Below, in pieces: positions 1 through 14,916 of a stretch of 64,000 nucleotides of DNA. Made by a program: the position numbers and the translations under genes. Location: the NCBI RefSeq assembly GCF_009739465.1, contig NZ_WHOM01000067.1, forward strand, positions 124,001 through 188,000. Direction: 5' to 3'. Under the pieces are notes generated by a model that saw only the letters and a program-made list of their open reading frames with translations, had not been told where the DNA came from and did not search any database. The first letter of the stretch is position 1; every line of letters starts with the position of its first letter. This DNA comes from Streptomyces apocyni. GTDB lineage: Bacteria > Actinomycetota > Actinomycetes > Streptomycetales > Streptomycetaceae.

Positions 1-314
1 ACCAGGACGTTGGCGGCCTCGACCTCGTAGCCGGAGTCGCGCAGCGTCTTCGCGGCGATGGCGGCCTTGAGCTCGGGGAGCCCGCCGGCCGGCGTGTAGC
101 GGTGGTACTTCGGGTTGCGGCAGGCCTCGATGGCGGCCTCGACGATGTAGTCCGGCGTGGGGAAGTCAGGCTCGCCCGCGCCGAAGCCGATCACCGGGCG
201 CCCGGCGGCCTTGAGAGCCTTGGCCTTGGCGTCGACGGCGAGGGTGGCGGACTCGGAGATCGCACCGATGCGGGCGGAGACCCGGCGGTCGGTCGGAGGA
301 GTTGCAGCGCTCAT
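1..314 (-). CDS. aspC: Aspartate aminotransferase (PLP class I), N-terminal part, 3' end outside window
   Basis: The reverse strand from an ATG at 314 reads about 104 residues starting MSAATPPTDRRVSARIGAIS. It includes the class I aminotransferase N-terminal signature IGFGAGEPDFPTPDYI and the YTPAGG segment that contacts substrate and PLP. The family transfers the amino group between aspartate and 2-oxoglutarate in the cytosol. The gene runs off the left edge, so the PLP lysine is not visible. It is divergent from tRNA-Trp/secE, the order expected next to secE in Streptomyces. Identification as an aspC-type enzyme is strong; exact substrate preference is inferred. Confidence 0.85.
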   Translation of the reverse strand, partial: MSAATPPTDRRVSARIGAISESATLAVDAKAKALKAAGRPVIGFGAGEPDFPTPDYIVEAAIEACRNPKYHRYTPAGGLPELKAAIAAKTLRDSGYEVEAANVL

Positions 315-383
315 GGACCCCATCGTTCCAGACCGGAAAGACCCGTGGCACTCGGGATTCATCGGCGGGTGGCGCGGAAGCTG

Positions 384-413
384 TTCGACGCCGAGGCGCG
401 GACCACGTACACT
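384..413 (+). promoter_or_regulatory. Probable promoter of tRNA-Trp / secE
   Basis: TTCGAC (384-389), an 18-nt spacer and TACACT (408-413) give a reasonable vegetative sigma (HrdB-type) promoter about 85 nt upstream of the tRNA. The -10 is good and the -35 is weak, so this is a sequence-based guess. Confidence 0.4.
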
Positions 414-496
414 CTTCACTCGTTGGCCCTCACCGGCCGCACTCACCACGCGCACTCCGTGCACTTGGGCGGATGCGGTACGTTGGGGGAAATCAA

Positions 497-569
497 AGGG
501 TCGTAGCTCAATTGGTAGAGCACTGGTCTCCAAAACCAGCGGTTGGGGGTTCAAGTCCCTCCGGCCCTG
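497..569 (+). tRNA. trnW: tRNA-Trp (anticodon CCA)
   Basis: A complete cloverleaf can be drawn. The 7-bp acceptor stem AGGGTCG pairs with CGGCCCT, with discriminator G569. The D arm contains AGCTCAATTGGTAGAGC, the anticodon stem is CTGGT/ACCAG with loop CTCCAAA (anticodon CCA), and the T arm has TTCAAGT. The 3' CCA is not encoded. It lies directly upstream of secE and is probably transcribed with or just before it. Confidence 0.97.
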
Positions 570-677
570 CTACACACGCCTTTCGCCAGGATGTGTGCGC
601 ATGTACGTACTGCAATGCACAGCCGTGCGGCTCAACCGGGCGCGGCACGGCCACGACCCGGAATCAGGTGAGGACGA

Positions 678-959
678 GTGACGGACGCCGTGGGCTCCAT
701 CGACATGCCTGATGCTCCGGATGAGGCAGACAAGAAGAAGGGCCGCAAGGGCGGCAAGCGCGCCAAGAAGGGCCTGTTCGGTCGCTTCGCGCTCTTCTAT
801 CGACAGATCGTTGCGGAGCTCCGCAAGGTCGTCTGGCCGACTCGCCATCAGCTCACCACTTACACCACAGTGGTCATTATCTTCGTAGTCGTCATGATCG
901 CGTTCGTGATGACGGTTGACTTCGGCTTCGCGGAAGCCGTCAAGTACGTCTTCGGCTAG
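678..959 (+). CDS. secE: Preprotein translocase subunit SecE
   Basis: This is a 93-residue protein with a GTG start preceded by GGTGAGGAC. The N-terminal half is Lys/Arg-rich (KKGRKGGKRAKKG). It is followed by the SecE signature FYRQIVAELRKVVWPTRHQL and one C-terminal membrane helix (TVVIIFVVVMIAFVMTVDFGF). SecE is the small essential subunit of the SecYEG channel and clamps SecY. Single-helix SecE of about 60-95 residues is normal outside enterobacteria. The pairing with nusG immediately downstream is the conserved order. Confidence 0.96.
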   Translation: MTDAVGSIDMPDAPDEADKKKGRKGGKRAKKGLFGRFALFYRQIVAELRKVVWPTRHQLTTYTTVVIIFVVVMIAFVMTVDFGFAEAVKYVFG

Positions 960-1037
960 AAGGCGAGCGAAGGGCGCCGTCTCCGGTGCCCCTCTTCGCG
1001 CGTTCCACCCATAGGTATCCAGGAAGAAGCAGCCACA

Positions 1038-1949
1038 GTGTCTGACCCGAACGTGAATGACGCCGCTGAGCCTCGCGGGGACGCTGCCCAGTCCGTAGCG
1101 GACCAGGTCGGCATCGTCGAGGCGGCGGATTCCGTGGACCCGGACCAGGCCGAGGCTGCCGACGCCGCCGCGGGCGTGCCCGCGGAGAAGGCCGCCCTGC
1201 ACGTCGAGGGTGAGTCCGAGAGCGTCGCGGACGCCGAGGACGCCACCGAGGCGCCCCAGGCCGAAGCAGCCGAGGACGAGGCGGCCGAGGAGAAGGCAGT
1301 CGAGGACGAGGCAGTCGAGCCCGCCGAGCCGGTCGACCCGATCGCGGCCCTGCGCGAAGAGCTCCGCACCCTCCCCGGTGAGTGGTACGTCATCCACACC
1401 TACGCCGGTTACGAGAACCGCGTGAAGACCAACCTCGAGCAGCGCGCCGTCTCGCTCAACGTCGAGGACTTCATCTTCCAGGCCGAGGTGCCGCAGGAAG
1501 AAGTCGCCCAGATCAAGAACGGCGAGCGCAAGACGGTCCGTCAGAACAAGCTCCCCGGCTACGTGCTGGTGCGCATGGACCTGACGAACGAGTCCTGGGG
1601 CGTCGTCCGCAACACTCCCGGCGTCACCGGCTTCGTGGGCAACGCCTACGACCCGTACCCGCTGACCCTCGACGAGATCGTCAAGATGCTCGCCCCGGAG
1701 GCCGAGGAGAAGGCCGCCCGTGAGGCCGCCGAGGCCGAGGGCAAGCCGGCGCCGCACCGCAAGGTCGAGGTCCAGGTGCTGGACTTCGAGGTCGGCGACG
1801 CGGTCACCGTCACCGACGGACCGTTCGCGACGCTGCAGGCGACCATCAACGAGATCAACGCCGACTCGAAGAAGGTCAAGGGCCTCGTCGAGATCTTCGG
1901 CCGCGAGACCCCGGTCGAGCTGAGCTTCGACCAGATCCAGAAGAACTGA
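1038..1949 (+). CDS. nusG: Transcription termination/antitermination factor NusG
   Basis: The protein has 303 residues with a GTG start. The first ~115 residues are a very acidic Ala/Glu-rich extension typical of actinobacterial NusG. The NGN domain starts at WYVIHTYAGYENRVKTNLEQ and contains FIFQAEVPQEEV and the PGYVLVRM strand. The C-terminal KOW domain carries VGDAVTVTDGPFATL and is separated by an Ala/Glu linker. NusG binds RNA polymerase and couples it to Rho and to the ribosome. It follows secE by 78 nt, and a strong terminator-like hairpin follows it. Confidence 0.97.
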   Translation: MSDPNVNDAAEPRGDAAQSVADQVGIVEAADSVDPDQAEAADAAAGVPAEKAALHVEGESESVADAEDATEAPQAEAAEDEAAEEKAVEDEAVEPAEPVDPIAALREELRTLPGEWYVIHTYAGYENRVKTNLEQRAVSLNVEDFIFQAEVPQEEVAQIKNGERKTVRQNKLPGYVLVRMDLTNESWGVVRNTPGVTGFVGNAYDPYPLTLDEIVKMLAPEAEEKAAREAAEAEGKPAPHRKVEVQVLDFEVGDAVTVTDGPFATLQATINEINADSKKVKGLVEIFGRETPVELSFDQIQKN

Positions 1950-1972
1950 CTTCTGGAACACCGCTTCCGACC

Positions 1973-2016
1973 AGGTCAGACGGGCTGCCAAAGCCGGTCT
2001 GACCTGCTCGGTTTTT
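1973..2016 (+). terminator. Intrinsic terminator / attenuator after nusG
   Basis: AGGTCAGAC (1973-1981) pairs perfectly with GTCTGACCT (1997-2005), and GCTCGGTTTTT with a run of five T ends at 2016. It separates nusG from the rplKA transcription unit, although partial read-through is possible. Confidence 0.75.
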
Positions 2017-2042
2017 AGCTGCGCAGAGATACCCGTTATCGT
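2014..2042 (+). promoter_or_regulatory. Possible rplK promoter
   Basis: TTTAGC (2014-2019), a 17-nt spacer and TATCGT (2037-2042) sit just after the nusG terminator and 70 nt before rplK. The -10 is plausible and the -35 is poor. A promoter is expected here because of the terminator. Confidence 0.3.
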
Positions 2043-2111
2043 TGTGCGGTATGCCTCCATCCGGATGACCGGACGGCGGCGGAACACTCTCACTAGGACC
2101 CGGAGAGAGCA

Positions 2112-2546
2112 ATGCCTCCCAAGAAGAAGAAGGTCACGGGGCTTATCAAGCTCCAGATCCAGGCCGGTGCGGCCAACCCGGCTCCGCCGGTCGGCCCCGC
2201 GCTGGGCCAGCACGGCGTCAACATCATGGAGTTCTGCAAGGCCTACAACGCCGCGACCGAGTCGCAGCGCGGTTGGGTCGTGCCGGTGGAGATCACGGTC
2301 TACGAGGACCGCTCCTTCACCTTCATCACCAAGACTCCGCCGGCCGCGAAGATGATCCTCAAGGCCGCGGGTGTCGAGAAGGGCTCCGGCGAGCCCCACA
2401 AGACCAAGGTCGCCAAGGTCACCGAGGCGCAGATCCGCGAGATCGCGCAGACCAAGATGGAAGACCTCAACGCGAACGACCTGGACGCCGCGTCCAAGAT
2501 CATCGCGGGTACCGCCCGTTCCATGGGCATCACGGTCGAGGGCTGA
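2112..2546 (+). CDS. rplK: 50S ribosomal protein L11
   Basis: The protein has 144 residues and is full length for the family. It has the N-terminal proline-rich linker [21 protein letters not shown], to which thiopeptides such as thiostrepton bind together with 23S rRNA, and the C-terminal rRNA-binding domain ending [12 protein letters not shown]. It forms the GTPase-associated centre stalk base, through which RelA senses uncharged tRNA. The start ATG follows CCGGAGAGAG. It is co-transcribed with rplA 80 nt downstream. Confidence 0.98.
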
Positions 2547-2626
2547 CACCCACCCCGTCGTAACCCCTGTGGCAGGGCCAGCGCTGGCCCGTACCACAAC
2601 TCCATCCCTGAACTCCAGGAGTAGCA

Positions 2627-3349
2627 GTGAAGCGCAGCAAGACTCTCCGCGCTGCGGACGCGAAGATCGACCGGGACAAGCTCTACGCCCCGCTCGAGGC
2701 CGTCCGTCTCGCCAAGGAGACCTCCTCCACCAAGTTCGACGGCACCGTCGAGGTCGCCATGCGTCTGGGCGTTGACCCGCGCAAGGCCGACCAGATGGTC
2801 CGTGGCACCGTGAACCTCCCGCACGGCACCGGTAAGACCGCCCGGGTCCTGGTCTTCGCGACCGGTGACCGTGCCGAGGCCGCGCTCGCCGCGGGCGCCG
2901 ACATCGTCGGCTCCGACGAGCTCATCGACGAGGTGTCGAAGGGCCGTCTGGACTTCGACGCCGTCGTCGCCACCCCGGACCTCATGGGCAAGGTCGGCCG
3001 CCTCGGCCGCGTCCTCGGCCCGCGTGGTCTGATGCCGAACCCGAAGACCGGCACCGTCACCCCCGATGTCGTCAAGGCTGTCAACGACATCAAGGGCGGC
3101 AAGATCGAGTTCCGCGTCGACAAGCACTCGAACCTGCACTTCATCATCGGCAAGGTGTCCTTCGACGACACCCAGCTGGTGGAGAACTACGGCGCCGCGC
3201 TGGAGGAGATCCTGCGCCTGAAGCCGTCCGCAGCCAAGGGCCGCTACATCAAGAAGGCCGCCATCGCCACCACGATGGGCCCCGGCATTCCGCTGGACTC
3301 GAACCGCACCCGGAACCTCCTCGTCGAGGAGGACCCGGCCGCCGTCTGA
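2627..3349 (+). CDS. rplA: 50S ribosomal protein L1
   Basis: The protein has 240 residues with a GTG start after CCAGGAGTAG. It carries L1 signatures including RKADQMVRGTVNLPHGTGK, the LGRVLGPRGLMPNPKTGTVT segment and FRVDKHSNLHFIIGKVSF. It forms the mobile L1 stalk that helps E-site tRNA leave. In many bacteria L1 represses its own operon by binding an rRNA-like site on the mRNA; I did not identify such a site here. A very strong terminator follows. Confidence 0.98.
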   Translation: MKRSKTLRAADAKIDRDKLYAPLEAVRLAKETSSTKFDGTVEVAMRLGVDPRKADQMVRGTVNLPHGTGKTARVLVFATGDRAEAALAAGADIVGSDELIDEVSKGRLDFDAVVATPDLMGKVGRLGRVLGPRGLMPNPKTGTVTPDVVKAVNDIKGGKIEFRVDKHSNLHFIIGKVSFDDTQLVENYGAALEEILRLKPSAAKGRYIKKAAIATTMGPGIPLDSNRTRNLLVEEDPAAV

Positions 3350-3372
3350 CACTGACGGCGCGCTGAAGCGTG

Positions 3373-3418
3373 GCCGGGCCCCGCACCTCCTTCGAGGGGT
3401 GCGGGGCCCGGCTTTTTT
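3373..3418 (+). terminator. Strong intrinsic terminator after rplA
   Basis: A perfect 15-bp stem (3373-3387 with 3398-3412, core GGGCCCCGCACC/GGTGCGGGGCCC) is followed by six T residues (3413-3418). This is the clearest Rho-independent terminator in the window. It isolates rplKA from the lipoprotein gene. Confidence 0.95.
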
Positions 3419-3484
3419 CGGTTCGCGATGTCGGACCCATGCGATAGCGTCCAGAAGGAACAACATCACACAGGGGTGGGAATC

Positions 3485-4456
3485 ATGGGGCTACACGCAT
3501 ACCGGCGGGCCGGAGTGGCACTGGTGGCTTCGGCGGCCATGGTGGGCGTCGCGGGCTGCGGCAGTGACAGCGCCGACGGAGTCGCGGGGAAGTGGGCCGA
3601 GGAGAACCAGTCGCGTTCGACGGCGACGGAGGTCCTCACGGCCGCGTACGAGAAGACCGCGGGCGCCAAGTCCGCCAAGATCGACTTGTCGGTCGAGATG
3701 CCGGATGGCATCGAGGGCGGCGGCGAGATGAAGCTCTCTGGCGTCATGGGCTGGGACCCGACCGTCATGGACGTCACGATGACGGGCTCGGCCCTGGAGT
3801 CCGCACCGGAGGCCCCGGACCAGATCCGGATGCTCTGGCGGGACAACGTCATGTACATGGACATGGGCGAGGCCGCCAGCGCGGACATGGACGGCAAGCG
3901 CTGGATGAAGCTGGACCTGGCCGCCATGGCCAAGGAGTCCGGCGACGAAGACCTCACGAAGCAGATGACCAACGGCCTGGACGACATGAACCAGGACCCG
4001 GCACAGCAGCTGGCGATGCTGCTTGAGTCGCCCAACCTCAAGCACGTCGGCCCGCAGAAGGTCGACGGCGTTCAGACCCAGCACTACAAGGGCACGCTCA
4101 CCGTCTCGGAGATGATGGAGAGCAACGACTCCCTCGGGATGCTGGACAAGAAGGAGCGGAAGGAACTCCTCGACACGATCGAGGAGGCAGGCATCGAGGG
4201 GTACGACACCGAGGTCTGGGTGAACGAGGACGGGTACCCGGTCCGGATGGACGTCGGCATGGAAAGCCCCGAGGGCACCGTCTCCATCACGGCGAAGTAC
4301 TCCGACTACGGCACCGGCGCCACGGTGAAGACTCCGCCCGCCAGCGACACCGTAGACCTCTTCAAGAAGCTGAAGGAGATAGGCGAGGACGCGGGCGGCG
4401 AGGGCGGCCTTGGCGGGTCCGACGGCGGCCTTGGTGGGCCCGACGGCGACGTCTGA
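3485..4456 (+). CDS. Secreted lipoprotein, LppX/LolA-like fold suspected
   Basis: The protein has 323 residues. The ATG at 3485 is preferred over an upstream in-frame ATG because it is preceded by AGGGGTGGG and gives a proper lipoprotein signal: RR near the N-terminus, a hydrophobic core and the lipobox VAGC with Cys25. The mature part has alternating beta-rich stretches and a late segment (YDTEVWVNEDGYPVRMDVGM) resembling actinobacterial LppX/LprG and LolA-like outer-layer lipoproteins. The tail is Gly/Asp-rich. It sits alone between two terminated or attenuated ribosomal units. The lipoprotein call is firm; a lipid-carrier role is inference. Confidence 0.8.
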   Translation: MGLHAYRRAGVALVASAAMVGVAGCGSDSADGVAGKWAEENQSRSTATEVLTAAYEKTAGAKSAKIDLSVEMPDGIEGGGEMKLSGVMGWDPTVMDVTMTGSALESAPEAPDQIRMLWRDNVMYMDMGEAASADMDGKRWMKLDLAAMAKESGDEDLTKQMTNGLDDMNQDPAQQLAMLLESPNLKHVGPQKVDGVQTQHYKGTLTVSEMMESNDSLGMLDKKERKELLDTIEEAGIEGYDTEVWVNEDGYPVRMDVGMESPEGTVSITAKYSDYGTGATVKTPPASDTVDLFKKLKEIGEDAGGEGGLGGSDGGLGGPDGDV

Positions 4457-4498
4457 GGAGAGCCGCTGACGGCTGCCGGGCGTCGCGCCTCGCCCGAT

Positions 4499-4528
4499 TT
4501 GCTCGGCGCGTAGGCCTTCGCGTATTCT
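4499..4528 (+). promoter_or_regulatory. rplJL promoter
   Basis: TTGCTC (4499-4504), an 18-nt spacer and TATTCT (4523-4528) lie about 270 nt upstream of rplJ at the start of the structured leader. This is a good HrdB-type match in the position expected for the L10 operon promoter. Confidence 0.6.
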
Positions 4529-4529
4529 T

Positions 4530-4700
4530 CCCCAGAAGCCAAAGACCGCTGGTCGTCGCTGTGCCCACTTCGTGGGTGCGGTGGCCGAAGGAATCCGCTG
4601 AACTGCGGACGGCCCGCGTAGGTGTCTGTGGAGTTGCTCCCGGTCGGTTCGTCCGGTCGAGCCACGCCCCGTGCGCCTGCGCCGGGGCGTTTCGTCTTGT
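4530..4700 (+). ncRNA. Ribosomal protein L10 leader with attenuator hairpin
   Basis: The 5' UTR of rplJ is long and structured. It holds the hairpin GCCCACTTCGTGGGTGC and paired segments CCGCTG/CTGCGG. Near the end is an attenuator stem ACGCCCCG (4664-4671) with CGGGGCGT (4683-4690), followed by TTCGTCTTGT. L10 leaders that bind the L10-L12 complex and repress rplJL are established in many bacteria. Position and architecture fit; the exact kink-turn was not folded. Confidence 0.7.
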
Positions 4701-4799
4701 AGAGCCCCCTTCTTCATGTGCCTGATGCAGGCGGTCCGGCGAACGCGGCTGATCGAAAGGTCAGTCGAGGATCATCACCCCGGAAGGAGGCCGAGGCTC

Positions 4800-5327
4800 A
4801 TGGCGACGTCCGACAAGGTCGCAGCCGTTGCCGAGATCACGGAGAAGCTCCGTGCATCGAACGCAACTGTTGTGACGTCCTACACCGGACTGTCCGTGGC
4901 GCAGCTCAAGCAGCTCCGTCGTTCTCTCGGCGAGAACGCTCAGTACCGTGTGGTGAAGAACACGCTGACCAAGATCGCGGCCAAGGAGGCCGGGGTCGAG
5001 CTGGACGAGCACCTCAAGGGCTCGACGGCTGTCGCCTTCGTGACCGGTGACCCGGTCGTGGCGGCGAAGGGTCTGCGTGACTTCGCCAAGGAGAACCCCG
5101 CTCTCGTCATTCAGGGCGGTGTCCTTGATGGCAAGGTGCTGTCCGCCGACGAGATCAAGAAGCTTGCGGACCTCGAGTCCCGCGAGGTTCTGCTCGCCAA
5201 GCTGGCGGGCGCCATGAAGGGCAAGCAGTCGCAGGCTGCCGCGCTCTTCCAGGCGCTTCCCTCGAAGTTCGTCCGCACCGCGGAGGCGCTTCGTGCCAAG
5301 CAGGCCGAGCAGGGCGGTGCCGAGTAA
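4800..5327 (+). CDS. rplJ: 50S ribosomal protein L10
   Basis: The protein has 175 residues from an ATG with an ideal AAGGAGG (4783-4789). Longer upstream starts in this frame fall in the leader and are rejected. The sequence has the N-terminal rRNA-binding domain with VVTSYTGLSVAQLKQLR and YRVVKNTLTKIAAK, and a C-terminal helix (SKFVRTAEALRAKQ) that anchors L7/L12 dimers. It is expected to repress its own translation through the leader. Confidence 0.97.
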   Translation: MATSDKVAAVAEITEKLRASNATVVTSYTGLSVAQLKQLRRSLGENAQYRVVKNTLTKIAAKEAGVELDEHLKGSTAVAFVTGDPVVAAKGLRDFAKENPALVIQGGVLDGKVLSADEIKKLADLESREVLLAKLAGAMKGKQSQAAALFQALPSKFVRTAEALRAKQAEQGGAE

Positions 5328-5441
5328 TTCGGCTCGCGTCATGACCGCCGCCCACTAGGGCGTCGGTCGAAGCGGGCCCGAACGTACGCCCGCCACACAT
5401 GTACATCCGGCACCAGCCGAATTAGTGGAAGGACCGCCATC

Positions 5442-5825
5442 ATGGCGAAGCTCACCCAGGACGACCTGCTCGCCCAGTTCGAGGAGATGACCCTCATCGA
5501 GCTCTCCGAGTTCGTGAAGGCCTTCGAGGAGAAGTTCGACGTCACCGCCGCCGCCCCGGCCGCCGTGGCCGTCGCCGGTGTCCCCGGTGCCCCCGCCGAG
5601 GCCGAGGCCGAGCAGGACGAGTTCGACGTCGTCCTGACCGGCGCCGGCGACAAGAAGATCCAGGTCATCAAGGTCGTGCGTGAGCTGACCTCGCTGGGTC
5701 TCAAGGAGGCCAAGGACCTCGTCGACGGCACCCCGAAGCCGGTCCTCGAGAAGGTCGCCAAGGACGTCGCCGACAAGGCCGCCGAGTCCCTCAAGGCCGC
5801 CGGCGCCTCCGTCGAGGTCAAGTGA
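5442..5825 (+). CDS. rplL: 50S ribosomal protein L7/L12
   Basis: The protein has 127 residues and begins MAKLTQDDLLAQFEEMTLIE. It has an N-terminal dimerisation domain, an Ala/Pro-rich hinge (AAAPAAVAVAGVPGAPAEAE) and a C-terminal domain with IQVIKVVRELTSLGLKEAK that contacts translation factors. It is the multi-copy stalk protein. The RBS GGAAGGA precedes the start. A read-through hairpin and the long rpoB leader lie downstream. Confidence 0.98.
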   Translation: MAKLTQDDLLAQFEEMTLIELSEFVKAFEEKFDVTAAAPAAVAVAGVPGAPAEAEAEQDEFDVVLTGAGDKKIQVIKVVRELTSLGLKEAKDLVDGTPKPVLEKVAKDVADKAAESLKAAGASVEVK

Positions 5826-5884
5826 CTTCACTGAGTCGCTGACTCTTCGTCTCGCACGCCCTCGGGTGTAACGGACAGCATGCC

Positions 5885-5916
5885 AAGGGCGATCACCCAT
5901 GTGGGTGGTCGCCCTT
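5885..5916 (+). terminator. Hairpin between rplL and rpoB, probable partial terminator or processing site
   Basis: AAGGGCGATCACCC (5885-5898) pairs with GGGTGGTCGCCCTT (5903-5916) over 14 bp with one G-U and a 4-nt loop. No T-run follows. Such hairpins after rplL commonly set the rplL:rpoB ratio by attenuation or RNase III cleavage; which applies here is not visible. Confidence 0.6.
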
Positions 5917-6183
5917 CGGCGTTCCCGTGACGGATACCTTGCGCCGAAGGCTGGGCCGAGTATGGTGATCTTCGTTGTGCTCGGGTTTGCGCGGGGGGGC
6001 CTTGACGAACCGCACGCAGCGCGCAATTCTCAGGACGCGTCGTCACATCGATCCGGATCCGAGGCATGGATCGTTGGCGAACAGGGCAGTGTGCATATGG
6101 CGCCACTGTGGCGAGGGGTCTGCCGCAGGCGTTGACAACAGCAAGCCTCCGAGGGAGTCGTGGGTCGAATCAAAAACCCGCCC

Positions 6184-6212
6184 TGGACATCAGTGGGCCA
6201 AGTGGCTACACT
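6184..6212 (+). promoter_or_regulatory. rpoB promoter
   Basis: TGGACA (6184-6189), a 17-nt spacer and TACACT (6207-6212) make one of the best HrdB-type promoters in the window. It would start a leader of about 160 nt before the TTG start of rpoB. Confidence 0.7.
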
Positions 6213-6375
6213 GACCCTTTGCGCTGCCTGTTAGCTGCCTCCTGCCCGTCACCAGGGGCATGCCCGTGCTTGAGCACCGTTGATTGAACGTCCCTGACAT
6301 GGGATTTCTCTTGGACCGCTCAAACACGGGACCGGTACGCGCGTAGTGAGTCCGAGCCCTCGGAAGGACCCCCTC
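6213..6375 (+). other. rpoBC 5' leader
   Basis: The 160-nt untranslated leader begins with a pyrimidine-rich stretch containing CTGCCTGTTAGCTGCCTCC, followed by CCCGTCACCAGGGGCATGCCC, which can form small hairpins. No open reading frame with an RBS is seen. It may carry an antitermination or processing signal for the 7.5-kb rpoBC message; this is inference only. Confidence 0.45.
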
Positions 6376-9861
<3,486 letters not shown>

Positions 9862-9870
9862 CGGGCCTGG

Positions 9871-9896
9871 CCGGGGCTCCCAGCTGGGAGCCCCGG
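9871..9896 (+). repeat. Perfect 26-nt palindrome in the rpoB-rpoC gap
   Basis: CCGGGGCTCCCAG is followed immediately by its exact complement CTGGGAGCCCCGG. As RNA it forms a long hairpin with essentially no loop beyond the central bases, and no U-tract follows. It could be an mRNA processing or stabilising element rather than a terminator, since rpoC must be transcribed with rpoB. Confidence 0.8.
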
Positions 9897-9982
9897 TCGC
9901 CCCGGACCCGTACAGACCATGATGTAGAGCCCATTCATCGCTTCACGCGAGGGGCACGACCCTGAAAGAGGGATTGACGACA

Positions 9983-13882
<3,900 letters not shown>

Positions 13883-13912
13883 GCGGCGGCGCCGGAAGGC
13901 GACAGCACCACA

Positions 13913-13958
13913 CCGCAGGGCGGCTCTCCCGAGAGGGGGAGCCGCCCTGCGGCGTTTC
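13913..13958 (+). terminator. Terminator after rpoC
   Basis: CCGCAGGGCGGCTC pairs with GAGCCGCCCTGCGG around a loop rich in C and G, followed by CGTTT. The stem is about 14 bp and marks the end of the rpoBC transcript. Confidence 0.85.
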
Positions 13959-14069
13959 GGGGGCTTTCGGTCAAGTGGACACAACCCGTCACCTGGGAAC
14001 CTGGCCCTGAACGCCAAACGTCAGAGACTATGGAGTCGGGTACCGGGGGAGAGGCGGTGAGGTGCTGAC

Positions 14070-14627
14070 ATGTCGATGGAGTGGCACGGCTGGCAGGCCG
14101 GACAGAATTCGATGATGCGTGCCTCGGACGCGGACCGTGAGCGCGCGGCCGATGTGCTGAAGGCCGCGTTCGCCGAAGGGCGGCTCAACAAACCCGCCTA
14201 CGACGAGCGACTGGCCAGGGTCTACGACGCCGGTACCTACGGCGAGCTGAGTACGCTGCTGGCGGACCTGCCGCAGGGTCCTGTGCCGGTGTTCCGGCCA
14301 CCGATGTACCAGCCGCCGCCGCAGATGTATCCACCGCCCCAGATGCATGCGGTGCCGCATACGTTCTGGGCGGCCCCGCCGCCCGCGGTCACCACGAACA
14401 CCTGGGCCACCGGAGCCCTGGTCTGTGGGCTGCTCACGCCGGTGACCATGGGGATCACCGCCGTACCCGCGGTGGTTCTGGGGCACGCGGCCCGTGCCGC
14501 GATCGCGCGGACCGGCGAGCGCGGGGACGGCTCCGCGGTGACCGGCCTGGTGCTGGGATACGCGGCGATCGTCTTCTGGGTGATGATCATCGCGTTCGGT
14601 GTGCTGGGCGCGGCGGCAGGCGGCTGA
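14070..14627 (+). CDS. DUF1707 / DUF4190 small membrane protein
   Basis: The protein has 185 residues. Residues ~15-70 match the DUF1707 pattern (RASDADRERAADVLKAAFAEGRL, then DERLARVYDAGTYGELSTLLADLP). A Pro/Met-rich linker with repeated QMYPPP motifs follows, then a DUF4190-like part with two membrane helices (ALVCGLLTPVTMGITAVPAVV and LGYAAIVFWVMIIAFGVLGA) around a small Arg-rich loop. Function is unknown. It stands alone between rpoC and the str operon, and its function cannot be read from context. Confidence 0.8.
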   Translation: MSMEWHGWQAGQNSMMRASDADRERAADVLKAAFAEGRLNKPAYDERLARVYDAGTYGELSTLLADLPQGPVPVFRPPMYQPPPQMYPPPQMHAVPHTFWAAPPPAVTTNTWATGALVCGLLTPVTMGITAVPAVVLGHAARAAIARTGERGDGSAVTGLVLGYAAIVFWVMIIAFGVLGAAAGG

Positions 14628-14691
14628 CCTGCCGTAGTGCCGGTTCCAAGGCTGTCCAGCGGCGATTCCGCTCTGGGCGAGTCCTTCTCTT

Positions 14692-14720
14692 TTGACCAGA
14701 GCCCATAGGGTAGGTACGCT
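14692..14720 (+). promoter_or_regulatory. str operon (rpsL) promoter
   Basis: TTGACC (14692-14697), a 17-nt spacer and TACGCT (14715-14720). Both hexamers are identical to those of the S10 operon promoter at 27301-27328. The predicted leader is about 190 nt. Confidence 0.8.
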
Positions 14721-14842
14721 CAGACCTTGTGCCTGGGGTGTGCCCAGGCTCCCGTGCGTGCCCTAGTCCGTGCGGCGAGCCTCGGCTGAGTCACACCGCA
14801 ATCTGCGCCTTCCCGCCTTAGTCAGCGGGATTCCGCGGTATT

Positions 14843-14870
14843 CGACACACCCGACCGCGTGGGTCGGAGA
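14843..14870 (+). promoter_or_regulatory. Conserved leader hairpin of the str operon
   Basis: This 28-nt element with stem CCGACC / GGTCGG and loop GCGTG is identical at 27 of 28 positions to an element in the rpsJ leader (27618-27645). Outside it ACACA (14845-14849) can also pair with TGTGT (14871-14875). Its position 46 nt before the rpsL start suggests a translational or antitermination role; this is inference. Confidence 0.6.
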
Positions 14871-14916
14871 TGTGTTCCAGGTTAGCTTTATACGGCACAC
14901 AGAAACCGGAGAAGTA

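Noticed and set aside
4671..4799. N-terminal extension of rplJ
   Set aside because: The segment lies in the L10 leader and attenuator; the ATG at 4800 has a perfect RBS.
6346..6375. GTG start ten codons upstream for rpoB
   Set aside because: The TTG at 6376 has the better RBS and gives the known 1161-residue protein.
9974..9982. TTG start for rpoC three codons upstream
   Set aside because: It directly abuts the Shine-Dalgarno; the GTG at 9983 has proper spacing and gives 1299 residues.
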